Positions 4,928 through 5,535 of a stretch of DNA of 5,535 nt are shown here, in pieces. The stretch comes from CAZYEI01 sp964646425 (lineage in GTDB: Bacteria; Bacillota_I; Bacilli_A; RFN20; JAISJY01), in NCBI GenBank assembly GCA_964646425.1, contig CAZYEI010000061.1:1-5535 (forward strand). Direction: 5' to 3'. The first letter of the stretch is position 1; each line of letters begins with the position of its first letter. Both the position numbers and the translations under genes were made by a program. The notes beneath the pieces were generated by a model. The model did no database searches. It had not been told where the DNA came from and saw only the letters and a program-made list of their open reading frames with translations.

Positions 4928-5535
4928 ACAAAGTAACGCAAATAAAAATAAGAAAAATGATAACGCTCGTACTTCGAATGTTTCAAGAGACAAATTTCAT
5001 AGTAAAGATAAAAAGGTTAAAGAAAAAATTAATGGTGGAGTCTTTATTTATAGCAAACCACTAACTGTTGGTGAACTTGCTGAAAGTTTGGATATTACTG
5101 CTGCGGAAATTATTAAGTATTTCTTTATGAGTGGTAAAATGGTTACTATTAATACAACATTAAATGATGATATGATTGGTGAAATTTGTTTGAATTATGG
5201 ATATGATTTTAAGAAAGAAGAAATTGTATCTGAAATTGATTTTGATAAAATTGTAATTGATGATGATGAATCAGTGTTAGAAGAAAGACCTGCCGTTGTT
5301 ACAATTATGGGACATGTTGACCATGGTAAAACCACTTTATTAGATGGGATTCGTAAATCCAAAGTTGCTGCTGGCGAAGTTGGAGGTATTACTCAAAAAA
5401 TCGGTGCCTATCAAGTTGATGTTTCAGGAAAGAAAATTACTTTCTTAGATACTCCGGGACACGCCGATTTTTCGGCAATGCGTGCTAGAGGTTCTTCGGT
5501 TACTGATATTGTTATTATTGTTGTTGCTGCTGATG
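4917..5535 (+). CDS. infB: Translation initiation factor IF-2, N-terminal part (cut by window end)
   Basis: IF-2 is the GTPase that brings initiator fMet-tRNA to the 30S subunit and promotes subunit joining. The 206 visible residues begin with a short Lys/Asn-rich leader (1-40). An IF2_N domain follows (about 44-100, with KPLTVGELAESLDIT), then the G domain. G1 is GHVDHGKT (132-139), the G2 region is GEVGGITQKIGAY, and G3 is DTPGHADF (178-185). IF-2 normally has DTPGHEAF at G3; the catalytic His is kept. With G1 at residue 132 this is a short-form IF-2, lacking the long N-terminal extensions of E. coli. The ATG follows AAGGAGGG (4901-4908) at 8 bases and overlaps the ylxQ end by 11 bases. MRARGSSVTDIVIIVVAAD after G3 is typical of IF-2 and excludes EF-Tu. 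Confidence 0.96.
   Translation, partial: MKNKQSNANKNKKNDNARTSNVSRDKFHSKDKKVKEKINGGVFIYSKPLTVGELAESLDITAAEIIKYFFMSGKMVTINTTLNDDMIGEICLNYGYDFKKEEIVSEIDFDKIVIDDDESVLEERPAVVTIMGHVDHGKTTLLDGIRKSKVAAGEVGGITQKIGAYQVDVSGKKITFLDTPGHADFSAMRARGSSVTDIVIIVVAAD

Noticed and set aside
1..5535. Mycoplasma-type genetic code (TGA as Trp)
   Set aside because: Trp residues are coded by TGG and no in-frame TGA is needed in any gene; the long NusA tail alone is not evidence for that code.
1..5535. CRISPR array, tRNA, rRNA, insertion sequence or phage genes
   Set aside because: No regularly spaced repeats, cloverleaf, transposase motifs or terminal inverted repeats with target duplications were seen.

Overview
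The window is AT-rich bacterial DNA, entirely plus-strand in its coding. It comes from a low-GC Gram-positive (Firmicutes/Bacillota, class Bacilli in the broad sense). The evidence is the gene order rimP-nusA-ylxR(rnpM)-ylxQ-infB, the strong AGGAGG-type ribosome binding sites, sigma-A-like promoters, and a Bacillus-type YlxR and L7Ae-like YlxQ pair. Trp is coded by TGG, and all complete genes end in TAA or TAG, so nothing suggests the Mycoplasma-type code. A short-form IF-2 and a long acidic NusA tail fit an uncultured gut-type lineage near the Erysipelotrichia, RF39 or Acholeplasma branches. That placement is inference.

Region 1 (1-2035) is an accessory, probably surface-related region. It holds the 3' end of a gene for a protein built of about 30-residue GLUG-like repeats, followed by an intrinsic terminator. 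A 301-base AT-rich intergenic stretch comes next, with a hairpin, a probable promoter and a perfect 10-bp inverted repeat. Then comes a complete gene for an unusual protein: a type IV prepilin N-terminus, a linker domain, and about seven coils of a predicted right-handed parallel beta-helix. A long hairpin closes this transcription unit.

Region 2 (2058-5535) is the conserved transcription/translation operon. A good extended -10 promoter precedes a short leader. The leader carries a hairpin and an interrupted U-tract that look like a NusA-dependent attenuator, so the operon probably senses NusA, one of its own products. Five genes follow with tight spacing: rimP (30S maturation), nusA (elongation, pausing and termination factor), rnpM/ylxR (RNase P modulator), ylxQ (L7Ae-like RNA-binding protein) and infB (IF-2, cut by the window end). 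The last two junctions are 11-nt gene overlaps of nearly identical sequence.

The two regions are probably functionally unrelated. The most interesting items are the prepilin/beta-helix fusion with its repeat-protein neighbour, the rimP leader with its possible alternative pairing to the rimP Shine-Dalgarno, and the acidic NusA tail.
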